DNA of 64,000 nucleotides from Prauserella flavalba (lineage in GTDB: Bacteria > Actinomycetota > Actinomycetes > Mycobacteriales > Pseudonocardiaceae), in contig NZ_MASU01000008.1 of assembly GCF_003202235.1 (NCBI RefSeq), positions 268,402 to 332,401 on the forward strand. Direction: 5' to 3'. Shown here one piece after another: positions 1 to 8,017 of the stretch (positions within the stretch are counted from its first letter, which is position 1; every line of letters starts with the position of its first letter). A model generated the notes under the pieces. It was not told the origin of the DNA, did no database searches, and worked only from the letters and a program-made list of their open reading frames with translations. A program made the translations under genes and the position numbers.

Positions 1-533
1 CGCAGCGCCGCGCTGGGCTCGATGCGCAGCACGGCGATGTCGTTGCGCGGGTCGCGGCCCACCACGTCGGCGCGCACCCGCCTGCCGTCGGAGCCGGTGA
101 CGCTCACCGAGCTCGCACCCGACACGATGTGGTCGTTGGTGAGCACGTGGGCGCGGTCGTCGAGCACGAACCCCGAGCCGCCCGCAACCCCGCCCCCGGT
201 GGGCGCCGAGATCGAGACGACCCCGGCGCGCACGCGCTCGGCGACGCCGACGAGCCCGGCGGTGGAGTCGGGGGCCGGTTCGGCGCGCGGGAACGTCACC
301 GCGCCGTCGTCCGGTGCCGCCGCGCGCCCGGCGAGCGCGCCCGTGCCCGCCGACAGCGCGGCCACGAGCAGCCCCGCGCCGAGCAGCCGCGGCCACCGGC
401 GGTGCGTTCCCCCGGGTGGAGCGGGTGGCGGGGCGAACGGCTGCCACGGCTCGGCCGGCGGCGGTGGTTGTTCCGGTGGGGGCAGAAACCGCGGGCCGCG
501 CGGTTCGCCGAGTCCGATCGGTCGCAGGGTCAC
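1..533 (-). CDS. HtrA/DegP-type serine protease, C-terminus beyond window
   Basis: Membrane-anchored trypsin-like protease of the HtrA (S1C) type. Only about 177 N-terminal residues are in the window. In order: a proline-rich cytoplasmic head (about residues 1-45), one membrane segment (about 50-70, containing LLGAGLLVAALSAG), then the first half of the chymotrypsin fold. The catalytic His is visible in TNDHIV and the catalytic Asp in RNDIAVL; the Ser and any PDZ domain lie past position 1. The start is GTG at 533, with GAGGAG a few bases upstream and a 10-base gap after the VWA gene, so it looks like the last gene of the MoxR-DUF58-VWA operon. The family does extracytoplasmic protein quality control; the substrate is unknown. 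Confidence 0.85.
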   Translation of the reverse strand, partial: MTLRPIGLGEPRGPRFLPPPEQPPPPAEPWQPFAPPPAPPGGTHRRWPRLLGAGLLVAALSAGTGALAGRAAAPDDGAVTFPRAEPAPDSTAGLVGVAERVRAGVVSISAPTGGGVAGGSGFVLDDRAHVLTNDHIVSGASSVSVTGSDGRRVRADVVGRDPRNDIAVLRIEPSAAL

Positions 534-543
534 TGTGTGCTCC

Positions 544-1503
544 TCACGGGATCCGGGAGAACCAGAGCATCGACGTGCCCGCCGTGGCGAGAGCGGCGAG
601 CAGGCCGAAGCCGATGAACCGGCTGGAGGCGTCGCGTTCCTCGGTGCGGTAGCCCACCGACGAGCCGATGTCGCCGTAGACGTCGCGCAGCTCGGTGGAC
701 GTGGCGGCCTCGTGGTAGGTGCCGCCGGTCTGCTCGGCGACCATGCGCAGCGTCTCGCCGTCCACCGGGACGCCTTGCCACTGCCCGCCGATCTCCACCT
801 CGCCGTCCTCGGTGCCCACCGAGATCGTGTCGACGGGGATCTCGGCGGCGCCCGCCTCGGCGGCCATGTCCCCGGGCGAGCGGCCCGCCGTGTTGGCGCC
901 GTCGGAGAGCAGCACGATCCTGGCGGGCGGTGGTTCCGTCACGGCCTGCGCGTCGAGGCCGCGCACGGCGTCGAGTGACGCCGCGATGGCCTCGCCGATG
1001 GCCGTGCCCGCCGTGCCGGTGGCGCCGACGTCGAGCCGGTCGAGCCCGGCGTGGAGCGCGGCGCGGTCGGTGACGGGTGGCACCACGACCGTGGCGTTGC
1101 CCGCGAAGGCGACGAGCCCGACGTTGAACTCCTCGGGCAGCCCGTTCACGAACTCCGCCGCCGCGTCGCGGGCCGCGGCGAGCCGATCGGGCGGGACGTC
1201 GGCGGCCCGCATGGACAGCGACACGTCCACCGCCACGAGCACCGTCGCCCGCTCCCTCGGCACGCGCACCTCCTCCACGGGCTGGGCGAAACCGACCACG
1301 AGCAGCCCCAGCATCGCCAGGAACAACCCGGCGGGGACGTGGCGGCGCCAGCCGGGGCGCGCGGGCGCGACCTTCTCGAGCAGCGGCAGGTTCGTGAACC
1401 GCAGCGCGTAGCGGCTGCGGCGGCGTTGCAGCAGCACGTAGGCCACGAGCAGGGCCGCCACGCCGAGCAGCAGCCAGAGCCGTTCCGGGGACAGGAAGCT
1501 CAT
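544..1503 (-). CDS. VWA-domain membrane protein (BatA-like)
   Basis: A 319-residue protein with two N-terminal membrane helices (about 8-25 and 58-76), an extracytoplasmic von Willebrand A domain (about 88-270) and a C-terminal helix (about 295-312). The MIDAS metal site is visible as DVSLSM (DxSxS), with LLSDGAN supplying the later Asp. This is the architecture of aerotolerance BatA-type proteins. It overlaps the upstream DUF58 gene by four bases, and the MoxR, DUF58, VWA order is the standard arrangement in which the AAA chaperone is thought to act on the VWA partner. The physiological target is unknown. Confidence 0.9.
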   Translation of the reverse strand: MSFLSPERLWLLLGVAALLVAYVLLQRRRSRYALRFTNLPLLEKVAPARPGWRRHVPAGLFLAMLGLLVVGFAQPVEEVRVPRERATVLVAVDVSLSMRAADVPPDRLAAARDAAAEFVNGLPEEFNVGLVAFAGNATVVVPPVTDRAALHAGLDRLDVGATGTAGTAIGEAIAASLDAVRGLDAQAVTEPPPARIVLLSDGANTAGRSPGDMAAEAGAAEIPVDTISVGTEDGEVEIGGQWQGVPVDGETLRMVAEQTGGTYHEAATSTELRDVYGDIGSSVGYRTEERDASSRFIGFGLLAALATAGTSMLWFSRIP

Positions 1504-2426
1504 GGCGTCCCCACCCTGCCCCTGGCGGCGAGCGCGAGCCGCCGCTGCGCGAGCACGTGCCTGCCCAGGTCGGCCACCCAGTCGCGGTCGGTGCGCAGCG
1601 CCACGTGTGCCACCCCCGCGCGGCGCAGCGTGTCCCGCACCCGGTGGCGTTGCGCGGCCGCGGCCTCGGCGAAGCGCTCCCGCAGCCGCCTGCTGCCGGT
1701 GGGGATCTCCGCGCGGCGGCCCGTCTCCGGGTTGACCACCGTGAGCAGGCCGACGTCGGGCAGCTCCAGCTCGCGCGGATCGGTGACCTCGACGGCGAGC
1801 ACCTGGTGCCGCTGCCCGAGCCTGCGCAGCGGGGTGCCCCAGTCGCCGTCGTCCAGGAAGTCCGACACCACCACGACGAGCCCGCGCCTGCGCAGGGACC
1901 GGCCGAGCCCCTGCAACGCGCCCGCCAGCGCGACCGTGCCCTCGGTGGCCCGTGGCGCGGTGAGCATCGCGGTCAGCACGCCGAGCAGGTGGGACCGGCC
2001 CGCACGGGGCGGGAACCGCCGCACCCCGTGCGGGCCGAGCAGGTCGGCACCGAGCCGGTTGCCCGCACCGGCGGTGAGGAAGCCGACCGCGCCGACGGCG
2101 GCGACGGCCAGCTCGCGTTTCTCCAGTTCGACGGTGCCGAAGTCCATGCTCGCGGTGGCGTCGGCGAGTACGTGCACCGACAGCTCGCGCTCGGCGACGG
2201 TGTCGCGCACGTGCGGGGTGCCCGTGCGCGCCGTCACCGCCCAGTCGATGCGGCGCACCTCGTCCTCACCGGGCCGGTACTCCCTGCTGCCCGCGGGCTC
2301 GGTGCCCGCGCCGGGCAGGAGTCCGGCGTGCTGCCCGCGCAGCAGCCCGTCGAGGCGCCGCGTGACGGTGAGCTCCAGCCGCCGCAGGCGGTGGTGCGGG
2401 ACGAGTCCGCCGAGTGTGCCGTTCAT
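1500..2426 (-). CDS. DUF58 domain protein
   Basis: A 308-residue DUF58 protein, usual partner of MoxR ATPases and VWA proteins. The family signature is in the middle (GSREYRPGEDEVRRIDW, about residues 46-62), followed by a VWA-like fold in the C-terminal half (DATASMDFG near 90; VVVSDFLDDGDW near 190). No membrane segments are evident. It overlaps moxR upstream and the VWA gene downstream by four bases each, so the three are translationally coupled. Its biochemical role is not established in the family. Confidence 0.9.
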   Translation of the reverse strand: MNGTLGGLVPHHRLRRLELTVTRRLDGLLRGQHAGLLPGAGTEPAGSREYRPGEDEVRRIDWAVTARTGTPHVRDTVAERELSVHVLADATASMDFGTVELEKRELAVAAVGAVGFLTAGAGNRLGADLLGPHGVRRFPPRAGRSHLLGVLTAMLTAPRATEGTVALAGALQGLGRSLRRRGLVVVVSDFLDDGDWGTPLRRLGQRHQVLAVEVTDPRELELPDVGLLTVVNPETGRRAEIPTGSRRLRERFAEAAAAQRHRVRDTLRRAGVAHVALRTDRDWVADLGRHVLAQRRLALAARGRVGTP

Positions 2427-3397
2427 GCGACCTCCGCCTGCGCCGGTGCCACCTGCGGCACGGGAAGGGTGGTGACGATGCGCCGCACCACGTCCTCGGC
2501 GGCGACGCCGTCGGCGAGCGCGTCGAACGACAGCACCAGCCGGTGGGCGAGCACGTCCACGGCGAGCTCCTGGATGTCGCCGGGCAGCACGTAGTCACGG
2601 CCGCGCAGCAGGGCGAGGGCCCTCGCCGCGGCGACCAGCCCGAGCGTGGCGCGCGGGCTGGCCCCGAAGGCCAGCACGGGGGCCAGCTCCGGCAGCCCGG
2701 CCCGCTCGGGCTTGCGGGTGGCCAGCACCAGCCGCACCACGTACTCGGCGAGCGCGTGGTGCACGTAGACCTCCCGTGCCTGTTCCTGCAGCCGCAGCAC
2801 GGTCTCCGGGTCGAGCACGCGCCTCGCCACCGGCCTGCGGGTGCCCATCCGGTAGAGGATCCCGAGCTCGTCGAGCTCATTCGGGTAGTCGACGAACACC
2901 TTCATCAGGAACCGGTCGCGCTGCGCCTCCGGCAGCGCGTAGACGCCCTCGGACTCCACCGGGTTCTGCGTGGCGAGCACGAGGAACGGCTCGGGAACGG
3001 GATAGCTGGCGTCGCCGATGGACACCTGCCGGTCGGCCATCGACTCCAGCAGCGCCGACTGCACCCGCGCCGGTGCCCGGTTGATCTCGTCGGCCACCAC
3101 GATGTTGGCCATGACCGGCCCCAGCTCGACGTCGAAACTCTCCCGCGAGGAGCGGTAGATCCGCGTGCCCACGATGTCCGAGGGCACCAGGTCGGGCGTG
3201 AACTGGATGCGGGAGAACGTGCCGCCCGCGGCCTTCGCGAGCGTTTGCGCGGCGAGGGTCTTCGCCACGCCGGGCATGCCCTCCAGCAGGCAGTGACCGT
3301 CGGCGAGCAGCGCGATCACGAGCCGCTCGACCAGGCGGTCCTGCCCGACGATCACCCTTTTGACCTCGAACAGCGTCTGTTCGAGCCGGTCGGTCAC
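2423..3397 (-). CDS. MoxR-family AAA+ ATPase
   Basis: A 324-residue AAA+ chaperone-like ATPase of the MoxR family. Family landmarks: the Walker A region is the MoxR form GMPGVAKTLAAQ (about 39-50), Walker B is in VVADEINRAP (about 100-110), sensor 1 is ATQNPVE, and the lid domain carries GASPRATLG. MoxR proteins are thought to mature or insert cofactors into VWA-containing partners, here probably the gene two positions downstream. The GTG start overlaps the TGA of the preceding small gene. Confidence 0.93.
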   Translation of the reverse strand: MTDRLEQTLFEVKRVIVGQDRLVERLVIALLADGHCLLEGMPGVAKTLAAQTLAKAAGGTFSRIQFTPDLVPSDIVGTRIYRSSRESFDVELGPVMANIVVADEINRAPARVQSALLESMADRQVSIGDASYPVPEPFLVLATQNPVESEGVYALPEAQRDRFLMKVFVDYPNELDELGILYRMGTRRPVARRVLDPETVLRLQEQAREVYVHHALAEYVVRLVLATRKPERAGLPELAPVLAFGASPRATLGLVAAARALALLRGRDYVLPGDIQELAVDVLAHRLVLSFDALADGVAAEDVVRRIVTTLPVPQVAPAQAEVA

Positions 3398-3588
3398 AGT
3401 CCCTGCTCCGGCGAGGGCTGCCCGCTGCCGGACGGGCAGGCCTTCCCCTCACCCGGCTGCGACTCCTGCACGATCCGCACGGTCGGCTCCTCCTCGGAGC
3501 CGGGTGGGGCGGCCAGCGCGACCCCGCCCGCGATCGCCGCGGCCGAGGCGCCCGCGACCGCAAGGCCTGCGAGTGTCCTGATTCGCAT
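3394..3588 (-). CDS. small secreted or anchored protein, unknown
   Basis: A 64-residue protein opening with MRIRTL and a hydrophobic Ala/Gly-rich stretch (about 5-27, AGLAVAGASAAAIAGGVALA) that reads as a signal peptide or anchor, then an acidic, proline-rich tail with a single Cys. I chose the ATG at 3588 because AGGGGAA lies just upstream; an upstream start at 3627 would add a lysine/arginine-rich leader. The last base of its coding end overlaps the moxR start, so it is the first gene of the MoxR operon. I do not recognise a family. Confidence 0.6.
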   Translation of the reverse strand: MRIRTLAGLAVAGASAAAIAGGVALAAPPGSEEEPTVRIVQESQPGEGKACPSGSGQPSPEQGL

Positions 3589-3685
3589 GGTGATTCCCCT
3601 TTCGCGTTTCCTGCGCGAGGAGTCCATCCGAACAGAACGGGGCGAAAGGCACGGTAAGCAAAGAAAGTGTGAAATCGCCCGGGAA

Positions 3686-4651
3686 TCAGTAGCGCGTGCC
3701 CTCCGGGGCCGGAAGCGCGTCCAGTTCCGCGAGGTCGGTGTCCGTCAGCGTCAGTGCCGCCGCGGCGGCGTTCTCCTCGAGCCGGGAACGCCTGCGGGTG
3801 CCCGGAATCGGCACCACGTGCTCGCCCTGCGCGAGCGTCCAGGCCAGTGCCACCTGGGCCGCCGTGGCGTCGTGCCGGGCGGCCACGGCCTCGACCCGGT
3901 CCACGATGGCGAGGTTGGCGCGCAGGTTCTCCTCCTGGAACCGCGGCATCCGCGCGCGGAAATCGTCGCGTGCGAACGCGGCCTCGCGGAACCGCCCCGT
4001 CAGGAATCCGCGGCCCAGCGGGGAGAACGGCACGAACGCGGCGTCGTTGCGCACGCACCACGGCAGCGTGGTGGCGAGGTGCTCGCGGGTCCACAGCGAC
4101 AGTTCCGACTGCACGGCCTTGATCGGGTGCACGGCCTGCGCCCGGTCGAGCTGCTCGACGGTGAACTCCGAGACGCCGAGCGCGAGGACCTTGCCCTGGG
4201 CGACCATCTCCGACATGGCGCCGATGCTGTCCTCCACCGGCACCTTCGGGTCGGGGCGGTGCAGGTAGTACAGGTCGACGTGGTCGACCCCGAGCCGTCG
4301 CAGCGAGCCGTCGATGGCCTCGCGCAGGTGCTCGGGCCGCCCGTCCTGCGCCGGCATCGCGGGCGCCCCGTCGTCGGTGAGCCGGACGACGTTGCCGCCC
4401 TTGGTGGCGAGGACGACCTCCTCACGCCTGCCCTTGAGCGCGGCGCCGACCACCTCCTCGTTGGTGAACGGCCCGTACATGTCGGCCGTGTCGACGAAGT
4501 TCACGCCCAGCTCCAACGCCCTGCCGATCACCTCGTCCGGGCCGTCGGCGTCGGCCGTGCTCCCGTACGCCCACGTCATGCCCATGCAGCCGAGGCCGAT
4601 CGCCCCGACCTCGGGTCCGTCCTGCCACAACCGTCGCGTCTGTTCGACCAT
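3686..4651 (-). CDS. aldo/keto reductase
   Basis: A 321-residue NADPH-dependent aldo/keto reductase, probably of the AKR13-like (YajO/IolS) branch. The catalytic tetrad is visible: Asp and Tyr in DTADMYG (about 55-61), Lys in LATKGG (about 83) and His in YYLHRPD (about 131). The C-terminal cofactor segment is PIPGTRRRSRLEEN (about 279-292). GLGCMGM near residue 20 is typical of the group. It stands alone between the MoxR operon and a membrane protein; substrate unknown. Confidence 0.92.
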   Translation of the reverse strand: MVEQTRRLWQDGPEVGAIGLGCMGMTWAYGSTADADGPDEVIGRALELGVNFVDTADMYGPFTNEEVVGAALKGRREEVVLATKGGNVVRLTDDGAPAMPAQDGRPEHLREAIDGSLRRLGVDHVDLYYLHRPDPKVPVEDSIGAMSEMVAQGKVLALGVSEFTVEQLDRAQAVHPIKAVQSELSLWTREHLATTLPWCVRNDAAFVPFSPLGRGFLTGRFREAAFARDDFRARMPRFQEENLRANLAIVDRVEAVAARHDATAAQVALAWTLAQGEHVVPIPGTRRRSRLEENAAAAALTLTDTDLAELDALPAPEGTRY

Positions 4652-4741
4652 GCCGGCGACGCTACGACCTGGAGCGCGCTCCAGCGCAAGCTCCGTCAGC
4701 CACAGTGGACATTTGCGTATAACGACCTATACGGCTCGGCT

Positions 4742-5422
4742 CTAGTGCGCCGGCGGTGGTCCGTGCCGTTCCGCGGGGCTCCACGCACCGGGAGGAGGCT
4801 GGGACGGCGGGGGTGGCCCCACCGGTGCGGGGAAGCCGTAGCGCGGGGTCACCGCCTCGCTGCGAGCCTTCGGTGTGCGCAGGGCGACGACGGTTCCCGC
4901 GAGGGCGAGCACGAGGGCGCCGCCCAGCAGCCAGGTACCGAGTCCGATGCTCGTGCTGGTGTCGATCCGGAAGGCGCCTCCGCCGTTCTCGCTGGAGCGG
5001 AACGTGTCGATCCAGCTGAGCACCTGCATGAACACGACCCAGCCCGCTCCGGCGAGGAACGCGGTGCCGATGGCCGCGAACAGCCCGGCCGCCCGCCGCG
5101 ACACCGCCAGCAGAGTGAGGACGGCGGCCCCGGCGAGCAGCCCGGCCGCCACGGAGAGCGGCAGGCCGTTGGTCGGCACCCCGCCCTCCTGCTGTGGGGC
5201 GTCGGTGTTCACGCCCCACGCCGTGATGGACAGCTCGAAACCGGGCTGGCCCGGCGTCGAGATCCGGCCGGTGAACAACGGCTGGAAGGAGGCGAACGCC
5301 GTGAGCCCCGCGGCGAGCAGGAGCAGCAGCGCGGCGACGAGACCGAGTGAACCACGCCGCCGCCCGCCCGTGTCCGGCCTGGCTCCCGTCGGGTCGGGTG
5401 CGGGCGGTCGCGGGCTGGCCAT
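4742..5422 (-). CDS. four-helix membrane protein, unknown
   Basis: A 226-residue protein with a proline/arginine-rich head, four predicted membrane helices (about 25-45, 82-102, 108-130, 160-180) and a proline-rich cytoplasmic tail. An extracytoplasmic loop between helices 1 and 2 contains LFTGRISTPGQPGF. The start at 5422 (MASPRP) avoids the region of the ABC gene that the longer open frame would cross. The layout is common for actinobacterial membrane proteins of unknown function; I cannot name a family. Confidence 0.7.
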   Translation of the reverse strand: MASPRPPAPDPTGARPDTGGRRRGSLGLVAALLLLLAAGLTAFASFQPLFTGRISTPGQPGFELSITAWGVNTDAPQQEGGVPTNGLPLSVAAGLLAGAAVLTLLAVSRRAAGLFAAIGTAFLAGAGWVVFMQVLSWIDTFRSSENGGGAFRIDTSTSIGLGTWLLGGALVLALAGTVVALRTPKARSEAVTPRYGFPAPVGPPPPSQPPPGAWSPAERHGPPPAH

Positions 5423-5496
5423 CGGTCCATGCTCCCACCGCGAGCGCCCCGGCAATACCCCCGAACGGCCAGGACAACGGCTGCCGAACCCCCGGC

Positions 5497-6597
5497 TCAG
5501 GCGGTCAGACGCTGACCCGTCTCCGGGTTGAACGTGTGCGCGGCGTCCGGGTCGCGCAGGGTGACCCGGATGGTGTCGCCGAACGACGGCGTGTTCTGGG
5601 TCTCGGTGCGGACGATGAAGCGCTCGTGCCCGCCGCCGATGGCGACCTGGCCGTAGACGTAGGCGTCGGAGCCGAGCACCTCCACCAGCTCCACCTTGAG
5701 CTCCAGCGCGGGCTCGCCCGCGTCGGCGGGGCGCAGGCCCTCCGGCCGGATGCCGACGGTCACCTCGCTCAGCTCGCTCGCCTCCCGGCCGCTCAGCAGC
5801 TCGCGCGCGATCGGCACGGTCAGGCCGTCGAGCTTCGCGCCCTCCGCGGTGAGCGGCACGGTGGTCAGGTTCATCGCGGGAGAGCCGATGAACCCGGCGA
5901 CGAACACGTTGCCGGGCCGGTCGTACAGCGCGCGCGGCGTGTCGCACTGCTGCAGCACACCGTTCTTCAGCACCGCGACCCGGTGGCCCATCGTCATGGC
6001 CTCGATCTGGTCGTGGGTCACGTACACCGTGGTGGTGCCCAGCCTGCTCTGCAGCGCGGTGATGTTGGCACGCGTCTCCACGCGCAGTTTCGCGTCCAGG
6101 TTGGACAGTGGCTCGTCCATCAGGAACACCGCGGGCTCGCGCACGATCGCGCGGCCCATCGCCACACGCTGGCGCTGGCCGCCGGAGAGGGCCTTCGGCT
6201 TGCGGTCGAGGTAGTCGGTGAGGTCGAGCAGGCGCGCCGCCTCCTTGACGCGCTCGGCGATCTCGGCCTTGCTGATGCGCTTGATCTTCAGCGCGAAGCC
6301 CATGTTCTCGGCGACCGTCATGTGCGGGTACAGCGCGTAGGACTGGAACACCATCGCGATGTCGCGGTTCTTCGGCGACACCTCGGTGACGTCGCGGCCG
6401 CCGATGGTGATGGCGCCCTCGTCGACGTCCTCCAGTCCGGCGAGCATGCGCAGCGCGGTGGACTTGCCCGAGCCCGACGGGCCGACGAGCACGAGGAACT
6501 CGCCGTCGGCGATGTCGAGTGACAGCCTGTCGACCGCCCGGACCGGGGGGTTGCCGGAGAAGATGCGGGACGCTTCGCGGAAGGACACATCAGCCAT
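5497..6597 (-). CDS. ugpC: UgpC/MsmK-type sugar ABC transporter ATPase
   Basis: A 366-residue ATPase of the CUT1 carbohydrate importer class. Walker A is GPSGSGKST (about 37-45), Q-loop in VFQSYALYPH, ABC signature LSGGQRQRV, Walker B VFLMDEPLSNLDAK, H-loop YVTHDQ, followed by the TOBE regulatory domain (about 240-366). No permease or binding-protein genes are adjacent, so this is an orphan ATPase of the kind that can energise several sugar importers. The ATG at 6597 fits the family start better than 6603; neither has a clear ribosome site. It is divergent from a ROK regulator with a shared inverted repeat between them. Confidence 0.92.
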   Translation of the reverse strand: MADVSFREASRIFSGNPPVRAVDRLSLDIADGEFLVLVGPSGSGKSTALRMLAGLEDVDEGAITIGGRDVTEVSPKNRDIAMVFQSYALYPHMTVAENMGFALKIKRISKAEIAERVKEAARLLDLTDYLDRKPKALSGGQRQRVAMGRAIVREPAVFLMDEPLSNLDAKLRVETRANITALQSRLGTTTVYVTHDQIEAMTMGHRVAVLKNGVLQQCDTPRALYDRPGNVFVAGFIGSPAMNLTTVPLTAEGAKLDGLTVPIARELLSGREASELSEVTVGIRPEGLRPADAGEPALELKVELVEVLGSDAYVYGQVAIGGGHERFIVRTETQNTPSFGDTIRVTLRDPDAAHTFNPETGQRLTA

Positions 6598-6635
6598 GCG
6601 CAACTGTCTAGCCGATCACGGTTCGCGACCGCTAG

Positions 6636-6660
6636 AGTTCGATAGTCCAGTAGACGAACT
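6636..6660. promoter_or_regulatory. inverted repeat between ugpC and ROK regulator
   Basis: AGTTCG (6636-6641) and CGAACT (6655-6660) form perfect six-base arms around 13 bases in the short divergent intergenic region. The position suits an operator for the adjacent ROK-type repressor, controlling both itself and the orphan ATPase. Direct reading shows the repeat; operator function is inference. Confidence 0.45.
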
Positions 6661-6675
6661 AATTATCGAGGAGCC

Positions 6676-7881
6676 GTGGTGGAGCGCGACGCGCCGGTAC
6701 GCCCAGTCCAGCAGCACCGGCACAACCTCGCGCTGGTCACGCGGCTCGCGGCCCGCCTCGGCCCAGTGTCGAGGGCGCGGCTGGCGCAGGAGAGCGGGCT
6801 GACCAAGTCCACGGTCACGCAGCTGACCGGCGAGCTGCTCGACGGCGGGCTGCTGCGCGAGATCGGCACGGGCCGCTCCGGCGGCCCCGGCCGCCCCGCC
6901 AACCTGCTCGTGCTGAACTCACTGGGGCCTGCCGGGATCGGCCTGCAGATCGAGGCCGACCACGTCGCGGGCTGCCTGCTCGACCTCACCGGCCGCGTCC
7001 GCGACCGCGCGCTGCGCCGCGCCGACGACCTGCGCGGCGACCCGCTGCGCGCGGTCAAGGCGGCCGAGCCCGTGCTGCGCCGGCTGCTGAACACCGCCAA
7101 CAGCACCGACAACGTCGTCGCCGGGGTCGCGGTGGGCCTTCCGGGGCGGATCCGGGACGCGACGGTGGTCCGCGCCGACGGCCTCGGCTGGACGGAGACG
7201 AACCTGCCGTGGCTCCTCGGCGACCGGCTCACGGCCCTGGGCGCGGGCGGTATCCCGGTGACGGTCGCGGGCAGCCATCCGCTCGCGGCCCGTGCCGAGC
7301 GCTGGTTCGACGGCGAGGACGCCGACGTGCTCGTCTACGTGGGCGGGGAGGACGGACTCGGCGCGGGCGTCCTCGTCGGCGGCGAGGTGCACGCGGGGGC
7401 CCGCGGCGCGGCGGGGGAACTGGGCCACGTGCGTGTCGCCGGGGCGGAGGAGCCGTGCGTGTGCGGTGGGCGCGGCTGTCTCGACGCGGTGGCGGGGCAG
7501 AGCGCGCTGCTGCGGGCCGCCGGGCTGGACGGCCCGGCGAGATCGCGGCTCGCTGGCGGGGAGAGCGGGCTCGCGGGCCTCGTCCGTTCCGGCGAGCCGG
7601 GGGCACTGTCGGCCGCCCGCAGAGCGGCGGCCGCGCTCGGCGAGGTCCTCGGCGGGCTGGTGCCGGCGCTCGACCCGGAGGTCGTGGTGCTGGGCGGGCA
7701 CTTCCCCGCGCTGGGTGAGGACTTCGTGGGCGCGGTGGAGGCGGCGCTGCGGGCCCGCTGCCCCGGCAGCGAGACCCGCGTGCGTGCCTCCCGCCTGCCC
7801 CCGGACGTGGTGGCCAGGGCCGCCGCCACCACGGTCACCGATGCCCTGATCGAGAACCCCGCCGCCTGGTTCGCCGAGTAG
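6676..7881 (+). CDS. ROK-family transcriptional repressor
   Basis: A 401-residue ROK regulator: an N-terminal winged helix (about 10-70, SRARLAQESGLTKSTVTQLTGELL) fused to a sugar-kinase-like domain. The ROK zinc site is recognisable as GELGHVRV followed by CVCGGRGCLDAVAGQ (about 247-275), with three clustered Cys. ROK repressors respond to sugars or sugar phosphates. Start GTG at 6676 with CGAGGAG just upstream. Divergent from the sugar-type ABC ATPase, which is its likely target. Confidence 0.92.
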   Translation: MVERDAPVRPVQQHRHNLALVTRLAARLGPVSRARLAQESGLTKSTVTQLTGELLDGGLLREIGTGRSGGPGRPANLLVLNSLGPAGIGLQIEADHVAGCLLDLTGRVRDRALRRADDLRGDPLRAVKAAEPVLRRLLNTANSTDNVVAGVAVGLPGRIRDATVVRADGLGWTETNLPWLLGDRLTALGAGGIPVTVAGSHPLAARAERWFDGEDADVLVYVGGEDGLGAGVLVGGEVHAGARGAAGELGHVRVAGAEEPCVCGGRGCLDAVAGQSALLRAAGLDGPARSRLAGGESGLAGLVRSGEPGALSAARRAAAALGEVLGGLVPALDPEVVVLGGHFPALGEDFVGAVEAALRARCPGSETRVRASRLPPDVVARAAATTVTDALIENPAAWFAE

Positions 7882-7893
7882 CCCACCCCAACT

Positions 7894-7946
7894 GCAGTGA
7901 AGGCCACCTTCACTGCGTTCAACGCAGGCAAGGTGGCCTTCACTGC
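7894..7946. repeat. nested inverted repeat, terminator-like
   Basis: GCAGTGAAGG-CCA-CCTTCACTGC (7894-7916) is a perfect 10-bp hairpin. The 17 bases at 7894-7910 are also exactly reverse-complemented at 7930-7946. The two structures are mutually exclusive. It lies 12 bases after the ROK stop and before the next gene. I recall this GTGAAGGCCACCTTCAC unit as a repeated intergenic element in Amycolatopsis-like genomes; that is memory, not shown here. Confidence 0.6.
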
Positions 7947-8017
7947 GGCGGGCGGGCTGCCAGGATGGGGGGGAGTGACGTCGGCTTTCCTCGCTGGACT
8001 CGGCTGAAAGGAGCGGC

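Noticed and set aside
2414..5350. 978-codon open frame on the plus strand
   Set aside because: Antisense to moxR, the aldo/keto reductase and a membrane-protein gene; Arg/Gly/His-rich with no domain. Typical GC-rich shadow.
5423..5947. N-terminal extension of the membrane protein at 4742
   Set aside because: It would read antisense through the ugpC gene; the ATG at 5422 gives a normal membrane protein.
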